Assembly (NCBI GenBank): GCA_947174725.1
Contig: CAMWKA010000021.1
Location: 1 to 12,615 of the forward strand
Direction of reading: 5' to 3'
Origin: an uncultured Lachnospiraceae bacterium
GTDB lineage: Bacteria; Bacillota; Clostridia; Lachnospirales; Lachnospiraceae
DNA: 12,615 nucleotides
Position numbers and translations under genes: made by a program
The notes under the pieces: model-generated
Told to the model about the DNA's origin: nothing
What the model saw: only the letters and a program-made list of their open reading frames with translations
Database searches by the model: none
Part shown: piece by piece, positions 12,557-12,615 of the stretch
How the letters are laid out: each line of letters begins with the position of its first letter
Numbering within the stretch: the stretch's first letter is position 1

Positions 12557-12615
12557 TAAAAAGTTCTTTTCTTTTATAAGATTTTATATTACAATATAGC
12601 TAATCTGTTCAATAT

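Noticed and set aside
1..12615. Mobile element, CRISPR, phage or toxin-antitoxin content
   Set aside because: No transposase, integrase, terminal inverted repeats, spaced repeats or TA-like gene pair was seen; apart from the few lineage-specific genes the window is ordinary chromosome.

Overview
The window reads as a chromosomal stretch from a Gram-positive, low-to-mid G+C anaerobe of the class Clostridia, most likely a Lachnospiraceae-like species. The basis is the gene order yicC-remA-gmk-rpoZ-rimO-pgsA, strong purine-rich ribosome binding sites, sigma-A-type promoters, and a secreted SH3b/3D wall protein and a zinc-ribbon/Sel1 protein of a style common in that family. The taxonomic call is inference; no 16S or marker search was possible.

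Layout, right to left, because nearly everything is on the minus strand. (1) 12615-11205: two tandem promoters and hom (homoserine dehydrogenase). (2) 11121-9913: lysC (aspartokinase) with a strong candidate internal start for a separate regulatory subunit, closed by a long terminator at 9894-9829. hom and lysC together supply aspartate-family amino acid synthesis (Thr, Met, Lys). (3) 9776-8299: a promoter, a leader carrying three 10-bp direct repeats, and a membrane-anchored glycoside hydrolase family 3 gene that is broken by an in-frame TGA and has lost its catalytic residues. (4) Plus strand 7735-8277: promoter, tRNA-Gly(GCC), terminator, and a small HPr-fold protein with Asp exactly where the phosphorylated His15 should be. 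(5) 7608-6080: promoter, leader hairpin and a secreted protein with three SH3b domains and a C-terminal 3D domain. (6) 6083-4154: promoter, a zinc-ribbon/charged-helix/Sel1-repeat protein and a textbook terminator. (7) 4141-3965: consensus promoter, tRNA-Pro(AGG), weak terminator. (8) 3856-1: a compact operon yicC-remA-gmk-rpoZ, a terminator-like hairpin, then rimO-pgsA, with pgsA cut by the window edge.

The left block is housekeeping: RNA turnover (YicC), a biofilm/matrix DNA-binding regulator (RemA), GMP kinase, RNA polymerase omega, ribosomal protein S12 modification and phosphatidylglycerol synthesis. The right block is amino acid synthesis. The centre (about 6.0-9.8 kb) is the lineage-specific part, holding cell-envelope proteins and a Crh-like regulatory protein. 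I saw no mobile element, CRISPR array, phage gene or toxin-antitoxin system. No stretch over about 300 bases lacks a feature. The AT-rich 7609-7734 stretch holds only an A-rich tract upstream of the tRNA-Gly promoter, and I assign nothing to 12557-12615.
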